64,000 nt of DNA from assembly GCF_051014685.1 (NCBI RefSeq), contig NC_135052.1:5671105-5735104 (forward strand). The letters run 5' to 3'. Numbering within the stretch: the stretch's first letter is position 1; every line of letters begins with the position of its first letter. A program made the translations under genes and the position numbers. The notes beneath the pieces were generated by a model, which ran no database searches, was not told the DNA's origin, and was given only the letters and a program-made list of their open reading frames with translations. Source of the DNA: Ptiloglossa arizonensis. Lineage: Eukaryota > Arthropoda > Insecta > Hymenoptera > Colletidae. Positions 22,240 through 35,424 of the stretch are shown piece by piece.

Positions 22240-22830
22240 GGAAGCCGCCACCGTCGTCGCCAGGGCCGTTCTTCGAGCGGCTGTTGTTATCCAGGTTCGG
22301 GGGGCCCTAATCCGACGCGTGTTCACGGGCCCGGTTCCGAATAAAATCGAGAATCCGGTGACTGGTGTACTCGAAACGCTAAGCTCGCGCTTAGCGCACG
22401 CTACCGCATTGCGTACCCGGCTTTTCGCCACGCCGATGTTGTTGCTCGGTCACCGTGTCCCTCCGCTCGGCTTCGACTACGTTTCGAAATGTTCGCGCGT
22501 CGATCTCGAGCGCCGCTACGCCATGCCGTGGCCGGCGCAAGGGCGTAGGGCAGCAGGGCGCGTCCCCCCTCAGGCGCTCTTCCACGACTTTTTACGCTTC
22601 CGTTTGCAAGCCATCCAAATACGCGTCGCGATCTACTCCCGGCTTTCGAACGTCAACGCACCTAGACGACACGGTGCCCCGACCTTCGCGAGCATCGCGC
22701 GAACCTGCGCGAAACGAGCCCGCCTCTGATCGTCGACCTCGATTTCTTCACTCTCGGGGACACTGTCGGAGGGATACACACGTTGGCTGATATTACAACG
22801 GGCTGGGGAACGAACGAACGTACGCAGGCA
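22240..22830 (-). promoter_or_regulatory. CpG-rich 5' region of the Ca-beta isoform
   Basis: Dense CpG (many CGCG, GCGC words) directly upstream of the first coding exon. It is distinctly richer than the AT-rich satellite just downstream and the flank above 22,860. No TATA box is evident. An upstream ATG at 22431 opens a 139-codon frame that overlaps the Ca-beta start in another frame, which would matter only if transcription starts above it. Promoter role is inferred from position and composition. Confidence 0.35.
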
Positions 22831-22839
22831 AGATTCCAA

Positions 22840-24104
22840 CTAAACGGCGATGAAAATGGTAACAGACACCTAACCTGGAGGAACGGTTAAGAACGTGTAC
22901 TCCTGAGTTGTTCGGAGGGGTAGAAACACTTTTTTATCCAAGTTTCTCGGAACACTTCATCGATGGTTATTCTTGACGTTTCTTTATACTCGAATTCGAC
23001 GAAACGACAAAGTTCTCAGTGAGTACGGTTGGATTTGACACCTGCTTTTCGAGCTGTTACGATATTTCGAGAAGGGTACGAATCTAATTTAAATATCGAG
23101 ATTATCAAACAGGCTTCGTCGTGAGAACCGAAGTCATGTCAATATCTACGATAGGTTTTAGTTTTATTGGACATCTTTCTAGAGTATGTACCTACGAAAT
23201 TTCAAATTGCGAAATATGTTCGTCGCGAGTCGACTAGGCCTACGGTAACGATCTTCGCAAAGTGATCTTGATCAACTGCCCGAAGAAGGTATCGCTTTGT
23301 CTATGGTAAACGACCTCTTTCGATTCTAATCTGTTTCTAAACGACTCCGATGAACCGTCTACTTGTAAATCGGTGATACTGGTTTCGTCTAGAGTCTGTA
23401 TTTAACGACGTCGATCGAGAACAGAGTAAAGAAAAAAAAAGCAACGAAAGAACCTCGATAGTCCCAGACAGGAAAATATCCCACTTCTTACGACCGGTCT
23501 AAGTCTCGACGAGTCCATCCTTTCCGTGCATGTAGCATCGGTTCTAATCGGCCAACGACTGTATCCTCCACGATATGTTAGATTCTCGTCCGATCGTCGA
23601 AGTTACGCTCCGTTGAACATGGCTAATGGATGTCGGCGACCATTTATTTCTAAATCGGTGATTCCAGTCCCATCCAAAACTGCAGATCCGTGACTGACGC
23701 GTTCAATGTCGATAACGATTGCGTACTAAATTCGATACAGAAGCTGTAAACAGAACTCACAGCTGTCCACGCAGGTGCGAAGCAAAACAAGACAACGTTT
23801 TACCAACACACGAGTAACGACGTTTACCTACCAATTTCAGAACGGTGCGTTTCATTGTATTATACAATATTAAGAGCTCCTATCGACGGCAATGCGGTCA
23901 CCATAGTAACCCAAAGGGAGGAGTATAGCCGAGAGCTGGAAAGACGACTCCTGGATTAAGGGGAATGTAGTGTAGCGTCTAAGGAAAACGTGGACACTGT
24001 CGAGCAATTTTTATCTCAGCCTTCGAAGACCGACCGAACCGTCTGATTCGATGTATCTTCCTCGAGACATATTTACAGTACCCCACAGTACATACTGTTC
24101 GCAA
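22840..24104. other. Upstream DNA, nothing recognised
   Basis: Unique-looking, TCGA-rich sequence between the CpG-rich 5' region and the 181-bp satellite. Confidence 0.4.
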
Positions 24105-25150
24105 TTGAGAAGTTGACAAACGTTTCGGTCGACCTTCGAAGGTCTACGACCAAACAAAAATTGTTCAACGGTATTCACACTTCTGTTATTCGTGTTAGTA
24201 TATTCCCCTTAATTCAAGAGTCATCTTTCCAGCTCCTCGTAGTACTGTACGAAACTGAGAATTCGACCTCTGGAAAAAATTTCGAATCATATTGAATCGG
24301 ACGTTTTAGTCGATTTTCGAAGGTCTACGACCAAACAAAAATTGTTCAACGGTATTCACACTTCTGTTATTCGTGTTAGTATATTCCCTTTAATTCAAGA
24401 GTCATCTTTCCAGTTCTTCATAGTACTGTACGAAACTGAGAATTCGACCTCTGGAAAAAATTTCAAAGCATATTGAATCGGACGTGTTAGTCGACGTTCG
24501 AAAATCTGAGACTAAAAAATTTCTCGACACTGTCTGCATTCTTCTTACACATCATATTTCTATGTTCCTTTTAATTCAAGAGTCATCTTTCCAGCTCCTC
24601 ATAGTACTGTACGAAACTGAGAATTCGACCTCTGGAAAAAATTTCGAATCATACTGAATCGGACGTGTTAGTCGACGTTCAAAGATCTGTGACTAAAAAA
24701 TTTCTCGACACTGTCTACATTCTTCTTACACGTTATAATATTTTCTTTTCAACTCAAAAGTTATCTTTCCAGCTTTTCATAGTAATGTACGGAACTAAGA
24801 ATTCGACCTCTGGAAAAAATTTCTAATCATATTGAATCGGATGTGTTAGTCAACGTTCGAAGATCTGTGACTAAACAAAAATTTCTCGACACTGTCTGCA
24901 TTCTTCTTACACATCATATTTCTATGTTCCTTTTAATTCAAGAGTCATCTTTCCAGCTCCTCATAGTACTTTACAAAACTGAGAATTCGACTTCTGGAAA
25001 AAGATGCGAATCATATTGAATCGGACGTTTTAGTCGACGTTCGAAGATCTGTGACTAAACAAAAATTTCTCGACACTGGCTACATTCTTCTTACACATTA
25101 CACTATATTCCTTTCAATTAAGAAATCATCTTTCCAGGTCCTCGTAGCAC
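24105..25150 (+). repeat. 181-bp satellite, about six copies
   Basis: GAGTCATCTTTCCAG or a variant recurs at 24218, 24399, 24580, 24758, 24942 and 25122, giving periods of 178-184 bp. Other shared blocks are GAATTCGACCTCTGGAAAAA and CTCGACACTGTCT. The first two units have a different middle (AATTGTTCAACGGTATTCAC) from the later ones (TTTCTCGACACTGTC), so two unit types are mixed. Confidence 0.94.
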
Positions 25151-27639
25151 TCGGGTAGCCAGAAAGGATGTCTATCGCGTTCTCCGCGCTGCTTCTCGAT
25201 TCGTGTCGATCTTTTTACAACGGATTCGCTAATATAGATTTATGCTCCTAGCGCGGTGCCAGACTGGCGCGCCTGTTCCACTCCTGTCACGAAATATGCT
25301 GATATAATTGCTCTCGAGCGAGCATCTTAACGAAGGAACACGGCCGTCTTGGTCGCACACGCTTTGCCTAACGAGTGCTCGCTTGTTAATACACACCAGA
25401 AGCAATTAATGCAACGACGATAGCGTTCGTTGGGAAAAAAGAGCATAGATATATATTATATCGACACGGTCAACCGGTTCGGTCTCTAAAGTGTCCAAAG
25501 AAGCCACTCGAAATATGGAAGCTCGTTCCAATCGATGTTCGCGCGACGAAAACTTCCAACGAAAACTTTTCAACACCCTCAAGGTCCTCTCCCTCTTCTA
25601 TTACCAGCTTCTATTACCTCTTCTGTTACCTCCTGGTTCCTCGGGTCTTTTTCGACCCATCGTATCGCTTCGAACTCTGTAATTCTCTCACGGCATTATA
25701 AAGTCAAAAACACAAGTTCCGCACAACCTGGAGCTTTTTCACTCAAACGCGTAATCGAACGAGTGGAAGAACGCTTCGAGATTGAACAGGGATAACAACT
25801 TATGTAAATCGACAGTGTCTGTCTCTTACGTGTCACGAATATGTCCGTTACGCATTTAATTGTCAAGAACAGAAGACCGACCCTACGAAGCAGCGATTGT
25901 CAATCTTGAAGCGTATAGAAACTGCTGTATAAGTCTACTGATCACGAATGAAAATGACGAGCAATATCGAAAATATTATACAACGACGAACGAGGAAGGA
26001 ATTATTTCGAAAGGCGAGAATTTTTGCGATATACGTGTCTCGAGAAACTCGTTCAACGAGAAGAGCGACTGTCGCTCGATATTTAAAATTTTAAAGAGAT
26101 TCGATGAATTATGAACGCGGTTCGTAATTTCCATTCATATGGAAATTTTCAGACAACGTTCGAAGAGTCTGTTCGTATATTTGTTTCTCGTTATTTCTGT
26201 GGTTGAAAATGGCAACTCGTCTGGAGATACAGAGCGGAAGAATGACTTCGCGTGTAACGCAATGCGGATCGTGATCAAATATTTGGTTCCAAGTACGTGG
26301 AAACTTGATTTTCACGAATGGATCGTCTTCTTGAAAATAATGTCCAGAGCAGCTGGATTCACGTTCAACGTCGAAGTTCGCGAAAGGAAGCGAAATGAAT
26401 TGGGTAACGGACTCAATTTTTCTTTCCGTCCTTACAAATTAACGCGAACGACTCGTTGCTTCGAGTAACAGGTTGGCGATCGTTGCTCCGAAATTTACAG
26501 CGAATCGTTACCCACATTTTGAAAAAATTGCCACTCGTTGAACTCTCTCGTAAGAAAATGTCGACGAATTCGAGACACAACGTCGCAAAAAATGTACGAA
26601 AATTGTTCCCATTATAGTACATTCCAACGAATATTACGGACACTATTTGCAATTACCGTCTACAGTGTTCCTCGGGGAATAAATACAATCGAACAATCTC
26701 ACCGATGAAAACGTCGTAAAATCGAATTCGAATAAAGAAACGATACCCTTAAATAAAAACTTGACAATGTTTTCTCCTTATAAAAAGAACCAAGCACGCC
26801 AGTTGCACAACTATGTATTTCCTCCGATTCCTGTACCACGTTATCCTTTTCTTTACGCGTGTACATCGTTTCAAGGAGGTTCCTCGCTTTCCATCAGATC
26901 CCTTCTTAAATATTTCCAAACTTTCGCATACACGATTTTATGTACACGACGAGGATCTGATAAACTTTCCTTCGTTCCGGTTCATTCCAAACTTTCGTCC
27001 GTAACGAGTTATCCGTAACGGAACAACGAACATTCTCCCAAGTGTTGTTACTTAAATCGTATCGCTGGAAACACGCTGAAACCATCGTTTACGAAGCATC
27101 GTGTAACAAAACAACGGACGAGGTAAACGAAAAATTCAACGACGCACGAATATCGTATCCGTTCTAGACGTAAACAGTCCCGCAACGTGCATTGGTGGTT
27201 CTCTTCGTTCGGACAAGCGGATGTACATTTGTGAGAGCGACTGTACGCGATGCAAGTTCGAGCAGCAAATGGAACGCGCGGAATAGAAACTGGATTATAT
27301 TACAGAGAAGCCTCTACGGTCACGCAACTCCCCGATCGCTCGGCCAGCTGGATAATTAATTGACTCTCGGGTCCGGCAGAACTGGAGTGGCAGTCGCTCG
27401 CCTCGATCGAGAGAATGCAACAATTCGAAGAAAAAAGAAAAGCCCCCGAGAGCCCCCCTCTACCCTCCCCTCTCCGCGAATTATCCGCCACGCCGTACGG
27501 GGAAGAGAGGGCAATCGATTCCGTTGACCTCTTTGTAACGTTCCGCTCCTCGAGGCGAGTTATCCTCTTGTAAACAGTCGTCGACGACCTCGGTGTCTCG
27601 AGGAACGACGATTCCACGACGACGTTTCGTTTTCACGCG
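25151..27639. other. Upstream DNA, no gene recognised
   Basis: A 109-codon plus-strand frame at 26139-26468 has a hydrophobic N-terminal run (SLFVYLFLVISVV) but no recognisable domain and no supporting splice signals; I treat it as unproven. Confidence 0.35.
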
Positions 27640-28371
27640 TACGGGAGCGAGGATCGGTGAGATTTAGGGGGTAGCAGTCGCGAAGTAAAGAGTTAGTCTC
27701 GACGCGTCGGGAGGAGAAAAAAAAGAAACACCCCACGGGCGTGATGTCGGTGTCCTTTCGGTGAAAAACAACGCCACCCCTCCAACGTCGTGAGCGAAAA
27801 GAAAAAAAAAAAGAAATCGTCGCTTTTGTCTACCACCGTACACGACCGCGAGTAACGCGAGATATCCACCTGAGAGAAGCGTCGACGTTGCGGCACAAAG
27901 GGTAACGAAGAAGGGAGGAGAACGTTTCACCGAGGGGTTTAGGCGAGTATCGTCGTCGTTCCTCGCTCGTGACTCGAAATCCCCTGTCGCGAATCTACGA
28001 AAAGCTCGAGCACGGAAGCGGGTCAACGACATCGCCGTGGAACGTCGAGTCTCTGCGTTCGGCGTCGATCGACTCGGTCTCTCTCTCTCTCTCTCTCTCT
28101 CTTGGTCGCTCGCTAGCTCGCTCTTTCGGAGCAACGCTACTAGCCGCGAGGCGTTATCAACATTATTCATCCCGTGTGGACGCTTGCCTGCGTCCGTTCG
28201 CGGGGCGCGTAATCGCCCGCTCGGGCGCCCCCCACCCCCACCCCACCTCATGGGCACACGGCCCGGTTCGGTCGGTTACCTGCGTTCGATCGTCTCGCAC
28301 GGAAACAGATAAGAAAAACAAATATCAACAGCTTGGGAAACCGAGTAGGCAGCGGGTCGCGTGATCTCTCC

Positions 28372-28409
<38 letters not shown>

Positions 28410-29230
28410 CTCTTTCTCTCTTTCTCTCTCTGTGTCTATCGTTCGTCTCGGTACACGCGCGCGCGAGTCTTCGTGCTCCCCCGCCACCTGGAGGTGCCCG
28501 TGCTCAACCCTCCCGCGATCGCGTACCAATTTCGACTGACACGCACGCACGAACCACGGGAGCACGAGCGATCGAGACGAGGTTGCTTCGCGCACTGACG
28601 CTCTCTGCGCGGTGGTGGCGGGTATACTACCCCTCCGTTCCCCGGCCCCCCGCTGTTCGTTCGTCCCCTATAGAGCGCGCGAGTCGCGTTCGTTGGCCGG
28701 GTTTTAGTTGATACATCGGCCGAGGAGGGGTTTCCCGACTCACCCGCTCTGTGGCGCCACCGAGGGAGCCGGACGACACCCCCGTAACTATATCGATCCA
28801 CCTAACCCACCCCCCTGCTACACCCGATCTTCGCCACCCGCGGGCGACCCACACGACAACGCCAGGCCACTGCACCCCGAAGGCAACGTGTCCTATCAAG
28901 CCACTCGCGTCGTTCGCGTGTGTATGCGTGCCGGTGTCTGCGTCGATGTGTACCCCCACCCCGTTTCGCGCGTACGGAACCCCATCGCCCCCCTCCACCC
29001 GTGTTTGGCGCGTGTGTGCGCGCGCGCCACGATCGTCGAATCGCAGAACCCGCCACGAGGCGTCTTCTTCGTGGCCGCTGCGGTCAAAGGTTTCACCGAC
29101 AGAAGTGTGTCATTCGGGTGAATCGAATGTTTAGCCGACGAGTTCGTCGGGTCAGAGCGGGTCGAGAATAGTAGTGGAGACACGGTTCTTTTTTCGCGTT
29201 ACCAGAGAGGACAACCGTACTCCCGACGCC
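27640..29230. promoter_or_regulatory. CpG-rich zone with GA/CT repeats
   Basis: CpG-dense block holding two long CT (GA on minus) runs at 28078-28102 and 28364-28432, many C-rich runs, and the donor at 28744. GA repeats are binding sites for GAGA-type factors at insect promoters (established in Drosophila). A promoter or enhancer of a longer Ca-beta isoform is a reasonable inference. Confidence 0.3.
28744..28998 (-). other. Candidate alternative 5' exon in CpG/GA-rich zone
   Basis: Ends at a consensus donor (GCGG|GTGAGT) on the minus strand. One frame, starting MEGGDGVPYARNG, is open for 85 codons and reaches the donor in phase 0, compatible with the exon at 14278. The composition (Gly/Arg/Val-rich, CpG-driven) makes a noncoding 5' exon more likely than coding sequence. 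Confidence 0.18.
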
Positions 29231-30419
29231 CGGTTTCGATTGGTCTACCTTTCGTCTATTCGCGGAACGTCGGACGATTAAGTCCGAGGGACAAGCGGGG
29301 GGACGAAACTTTCCACGGTTTATCCATCCGTGGCCGGCTTGGACAGTCAAGGGGGACGCTGTTGGAATTTTTACAGAAACTCGTCGACGACGATTCTCTC
29401 TCCTCGCGTACGGTGTTTCGTATACGTTTCGTATTTACGAAAAAAAAAAAAAAACGAAAAATACCCTCGTCGGACACGAGCGTACGCGCACCGTGCAACA
29501 ACCGGTGACAATTGAACGCACGTTGATACCTTTGATTTTCTCTCCGGGTCACCGGTCTCCTTTCGAAACTCGAGGAGAATTTCCCCGTAATTGGATCGCA
29601 CCGTCTAATGCGTTTGTATTAATATCGGTTCCGTTGTATTCGTTTCGTATCTCGATTTTCTCCTCCACGGAATATCGTATTTTGCGTGTACCATTACCGA
29701 AGGATCTTTGCTCGAAATAACAACACAATAATACGAATGAAATAGTTCGCGAGTGTTTTGACCGTTTCGCTACTTACTATTGACATACGATTCCATCGGC
29801 TCCATTAAGTAACGGAGCGTTTCTTTCGAAATTGATGTTTGTTTTTCCGTACGTTGTATTCGAAAATACTTTATCGACGCATTACTGTCCGTCGACCGGC
29901 TCTCGCCGGTACACCGAAAAATATCGCACCGGTGCGTCGATATCGTATGTTTCTAGAAACCGCTCTAGCTTGAAAATCGTGTTACGCGCGTTGTTGTGAA
30001 ATTTTTACACGGGAACTCGCACGTTTCTGTTACCAGGACCGAATAATCTACACGTTTTATCGCACCGAGGTCGTTCCCGATGGAAATTACTGACAAATCA
30101 TCCGCGAATTCTTTGTCGTCGACTCGCTTTCGAATATTTACACGAAATTATACACAATTGTTCGAATAGAATTGCACGCGAATATTTGCGCAATGGGGAA
30201 CAAACTTGTCTAATCGGGAACAAACGATCGCTTCGATCTCGTGCGAACAAACGCAACGGGCTAAAATCGATGAGAAAACGTTACAAAATTACGGATGAAC
30301 GAGTTTAACGGAAAGATAATACGAGAAAAAGGAATCTGAAAAACAATTGAAGCAAATGAGAAACGGAATACGAGCTTCACTTCTCGTATACATATATATG
30401 TAGTAATTGAATGTTCTTA
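29231..30419. other. Upstream DNA, nothing recognised
   Basis: A short A-run near 29440-29453; otherwise no feature seen. Confidence 0.4.
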
Positions 30420-31126
30420 CGAGTCTTTAGGTTTCCCCAGACGTTGTATCACTGACTTCGAGAACGTTCACTTTATTAAGGTCCTGTATCGATCTCTTGT
30501 AAAGTCCACGTTTGGAGTATTCACTGGTGGTATGGTCACCGGATCGATTCAAGTACGAAAAACTTATCGAAAGAGCGCAACACAAATTTCTGAGACTCGC
30601 TGCTTACAAACTTGAAAATCCTACGGGCATTTTGATCGTGACTAAGATCGATAAAATTTATCTTTGTCCTATGAACTAGTTTCGTGCAGAATATAGCTCG
30701 AGTTTCTCGAATGTCGTAGGATGACGACGTACTTTTTTTTTCTTTAAATTATTAACGGCATTCGGTATTGTCCACCGCACTTATCGAACATTAACTTTAC
30801 GATTCCAGCACGTTGTTCAGATTTGTTCGTACTTTTCTACTCGATGTGTACTTATCGTTTCATTTTATTCTCTACTGTCCAATCTGTGGAATATGTTCGG
30901 TACGTAAGTATTGTACAATTATTGATCTTTTCGATGTTTCTGTTTCTACCTTTAAGAGCTAACTCCGTAACGTTTTTTAATATTGTGTTTCTATTTCTTC
31001 TGTCTACAACGCGATGTATGTTGTTCTTTCTTTCTCATATGGGTTAATTTACTTGTGTACACTAATAGGTTCTTCCCATATTTGTAAATAAATAAATAAA
31101 TAAATAAACAAATAAGTAAATAAATA
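30420..31126 (+). mobile_element. 3' end of a dead non-LTR retrotransposon
   Basis: With one frameshift the plus strand reads FIKVLYRSLVKST, LEYSLVVWSPDRFKYEKLIE and RAQHKFLRLAAYKLENPTG, the region just after the catalytic part of a jockey/I-type reverse transcriptase. More degenerate 3' ORF sequence follows (FDVSVSTFKS) and then a (TAAA)n tail at about 31085-31126, typical of 3' ends of such elements. 5' truncated and broken by stops, so dead. Confidence 0.82.
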
Positions 31127-34100
31127 TAATTACACATAAGTGACCACTTGGGAATGACACCTCTGATCGTTGAAGAGTAACCTATTTATATTTCTCCGAA
31201 AGCGTATTATATTTATATTTCTCCAGCACAGAATGCGTTAAATGGAAAGAGTGATTTTATCATGAAAAAAAAAAAAAAAATGCAATGTCATGATTTCTTT
31301 TCCATCGATCTAATTATATTACGGTGTGTATCGATCGTGAGCCAACGTTCGCGGAATGCCTCGTTGTAGCGAAAGAATTGATCAACAATTTTCGCTTGCT
31401 TCCTCGGTTAGAACTATACTTGTACTATGTTCCACTAACTATTTTAAGACAGCCTGCGTCGTTTCATATTGTGTATTCGACCTGCATTGTAATCTCCATC
31501 ATCGGTTGTCAAAATGAGCAAACTCGGTACACCAAACATCGAACCGATGTTAACTGCTCGAAGAAAATGTTCGATGAAAGATCGTACGGAAATGCGAAAC
31601 GCGAATCGTTGTATCGTTCCACGAGAGAGTTGAACGATAATTGACAACGATAAATACTAAGCATCGCTAGATAGGTGACTAGCAATAAAGAAATAAAAAG
31701 AACCACTCGAATCGTTACTCGAACCAACGGTGTAAGTACAAGATAATAACGGAACGTTCGTGAATAATTATGCATCGATTAATTAATAAAAATACATTTT
31801 ACAAACAAACATTTAGTGTTCGGATTATCCACCACTCGATTATTCCAACAAGTATAATTCAGAAACGCGACCGTTTCGCGACCAACCGCGAATAAATCGA
31901 TCGTGTCCGATGATTTGTTATTCGTTTCATTGGTAATCGTTAATTACAATGTAATCGTTGCCGGTTACTCGGTAATTGTGATCGCTCGTCGATGGAGATG
32001 ACCCTCGTTTATACAAATTTATTCACGTACGCGAATACACGTATCACGGCTTTGATTACCGGTTATCGGTGTCGCCGGACCGAGCATCGTAACATCGGAA
32101 ATAAAACGATTCGGTGTGTACTCACTTCTTCTTTCCCGACTTTCGGATGGATCGTGTTAAACGTGGAACTTCGGGTCACGAAACGTCGACCACCGGACGT
32201 TTGATTCCGAGTCGACGAAAACTTGACGTGGACGAACATTCGCGGGAATCGAAGGTGAGTCGCGTCGAGATTCGGGCGAATCGTTCGTTTAAATTGGTGT
32301 TTACGTTACGGCATATCCCGTTTCGAGTATTGGTTATCAACGTCTCGAACCCTTGGTAACCATAACGGTCGTCCAGCGAGAGACTCGTCGGATGACTGTT
32401 CGTGTTAATTGAATTTGCAACGTTAGACGCGACACGAGGTCCGCGAATGAAATTCTCGTGTTCTCCGATCCTATTTCCCTTTCGATGAAGCTCGCCAATA
32501 ATAATTGATTGCACGCTCGCTTTGCGACATAACAAATTGGATTCGAGGAGGATTTCGAGCGAGACACGACGTGTGTTGCGAATTCGTCGAGAATACCGTG
32601 AAATCTAATTTATCGTCCAACAGTGTGACCAGTCCATCGAATTGTTTCGTATCGAACTCGACTGGGTTCGAAAAATGTGACAAAATTAGGAACTGTTTTA
32701 TTCTACATCGCACCTAACGTTTTCGTTCTTCGTTTCTTAAACACTGTTCCTCGGTATTGTTTGCATCGAAGTTGCAAGCTTATAAACTACGTATCGTAAT
32801 CACGCGAGCATAGAAACATAGGGTAGTTGTAGGGCTGCATTAAGACCACTGCAGACTTCGATATTGCAGACTTTGGGATACATATTGGTCTTTGTAGGTC
32901 CTCCGTGGGTGAAAATTAAGAACGATCGTATTTGTAATTCGTGTCACGATATTTGTTCAACGGTCCCGACAATTTCGCAATACCTAGCTTGGATATACCC
33001 GTCGATGGATCTATTCGGATCGGACTATATTTAATGCGTTCTTTTCTCAACGCGTTAAGCGTCGACCCATTTCGTTTACCTTTTTATTTACGCCGCGCGA
33101 TATCGTCAACTCGAATATCGTCACGGATTGCGAAAGAATAGCGGAGCAGTATCCAAACTCGGAATATTTTGCGAGAAACGTTACGAAGACGATATTCAAA
33201 ATAATTTGGAAGGTGCTAGAAATTGCATCGGGAGAGTCGTAACGTTTTGCAACTGTTACGATAGACGTTAACGTAAGTAACGAATGGAAGCGATAGCCGG
33301 ATAAATCTTTTCTGTTTACGCAATCCTCGAATTTTCAACCCGAATATCGGGATATTGTTTCTTACATTTAAAGTTTTGTATACTTAACGTTGCGATAGCA
33401 TCACAGAGGTATCGTTATTATCGTTACAAGTTTCGGTAATTTATCCTCGCGATAATCGAGGATTGTATTAAGTTCACTCTTGCAAGTCGATCTAAGCGCA
33501 CGATTCTTAAACCGTGTGCTCAAAGATCCGAAATTTCGACGACTTTTACCGAACGTCGACGTGCTATTTAAAAAATGTATTTTTAAAATCGTAGACTTTA
33601 CGAAAAGGCGAGAAGAGAAAGATATCTCCTTCTGCTCGAAGCACGTGATTATCTTCTACGAAGACACCCGGTAAGGAACGCCAGTTCCTTCTTCCCAGTT
33701 AGGCGAACGAAACTCGATAAATTTCGAGTTCGTCGATGCCCCGGCGCAGGCGTCGTATCGATGAATCGACGTTCCAGCGCCGATTCATCGAGAGAAAATA
33801 TCCTCGTGCGAGATTACGTTTCTGCGCACGAAAGTAACCAAGTCCAACTTTACAAAGTACAGGTCGGCGAAGCTTGACTCGGCAAAACTTGGCGGCAGAG
33901 AGGACTCTCGAGCATCGAAGGACGTCTCAGCTATTTCAGTATAAACGCGGTATTGGAGCATCCTGTCATTTAGAGGCAATTTCAAAAATAGACCGCTTAC
34001 ACAAGGCCTTCGTACCGAAGATTATTGCTTTATTCTTCCTTTGCTTATAGACTCTTCTAAATCGATCGATATTTCCGATCGGAGCCACCCGTGGAATGCT

Positions 34101-34219
34101 ATCAATGTTAATGCAACCGCTGCCATTGTTCGATACGCGTGTATCATCCGATCCAAGTGTACGTGTGTGCACCTTGTGTGCCGTGTGTGTTGCACTGGCT
34201 GCCCGCAACGTCTCTATTT
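31127..34219. other. Upstream DNA, nothing recognised
   Basis: TCGA-rich unique-looking DNA. An A-run lies at 31265-31279. No exon or repeat I can name. Confidence 0.35.
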
Positions 34220-34650
34220 TGATGGAATAATTAAAATTTTACGAATTTCGTTCCAGAGACCCTTGGACGAATTCGGGGAACCGACGGTAGTAATTTGGCG
34301 ATTCCGTGGAAAGAAACGCAATAAAATCGGAGAGAAGTTTCGAAGGAAGTTTCATAAGGCGGGGCCAACGAACAAAACTTGGCTACCCAGATCGCCAGAT
34401 TCAACCCCCCTTCGTATCTTTTTGCGCGAGGCTTTATGAAATCCCATCACTATTGGACGAAGATTACGAGCGTGGAAAATTTAAGCGAACGAATAGGAAT
34501 CGTTGCTGATAACCCGACACTGAGAATTCTACGGAATGTATTCAGAAATTTTGTTTTCAACCGTGCGGGGTTATCGACTAACATCGAGTCGAACTTTGCT
34601 CTTGATCAATCGATAAATAATTTCCACGTGCAATTGCACGAGTGAACAAA
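34220..34650 (+). pseudogene. C-terminal relic of a Tc3-like DDE transposase
   Basis: After frame changes the plus strand reads KAGPTNKTWLPRSPDSTPLR, then TSVENLSERIGIVADNPTLR and ILRNVFRNFVFNRAGLSTNI. This is the WPPRSPDLTPLDFFLW block and the following C-terminal helices of the DDE transposases common in ants and bees. Only the last third remains. Confidence 0.7.
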
Positions 34651-35424
34651 TGAATAACGTGTTTCGATGAAACGTCTCGACCAGTCGTCTTCGAAAGAGT
34701 AAATTATAATGTTTCTCGTCCTAAAAGAACAACACGCATACGTAACGTCAGGTGGTTAATAAACACCGAAGCAAACGGAGCAAGTGGAAACGACGAGTGT
34801 ATCCACTTGTGGTATATACGCGTGATGTTTTTTCAGTTAACGGACTATATTTTGCTATTTCGACGACGACCAGGTTGCTATCGAAAACGTGTGATATTCC
34901 GTTTAAATATTTCCTTCGTTCAAAGTGTCTCAAATTCGTTAAACTTTCCAAAATTCGTGGCCAAGAATTCGCGTTGCAAAAGTGATCAGCTTCGTTTACG
35001 AATTCGATATAATTTCCTTGTCGATCGTCGAAACAAGTAGAAACTTTACCGGTGGGTACAATGTGTACGTTAAAATCGGAAAGCGTGAAAGCAGAAACGG
35101 AATATCCACTTTATTCGCAAACTTAAATCTCCGCGAACACTCTGTGACTTCCGAGGAACGTCGATTCGTCGTTATCGAATCTCCCGCGAATCTCGGTAAC
35201 CGAGAAATCCGAAAACTCGAGCAACATTTGGACAAAGTTCGACGCGTGTTACGCGACGTTCGATCGACTCGAGGAATCGAGACGAACTCGAAAGATGGTG
35301 GTACAGCACAGTGTGTCCGCAGAGGGCAGGAATGGGCAAAATTTTCATCGAGAATGCGTTACTTTTCGTCCATCGAGGCGTCGAGTGCAGAAACATTTAC
35401 GCAAATTGGATACAAATCCTGTAA

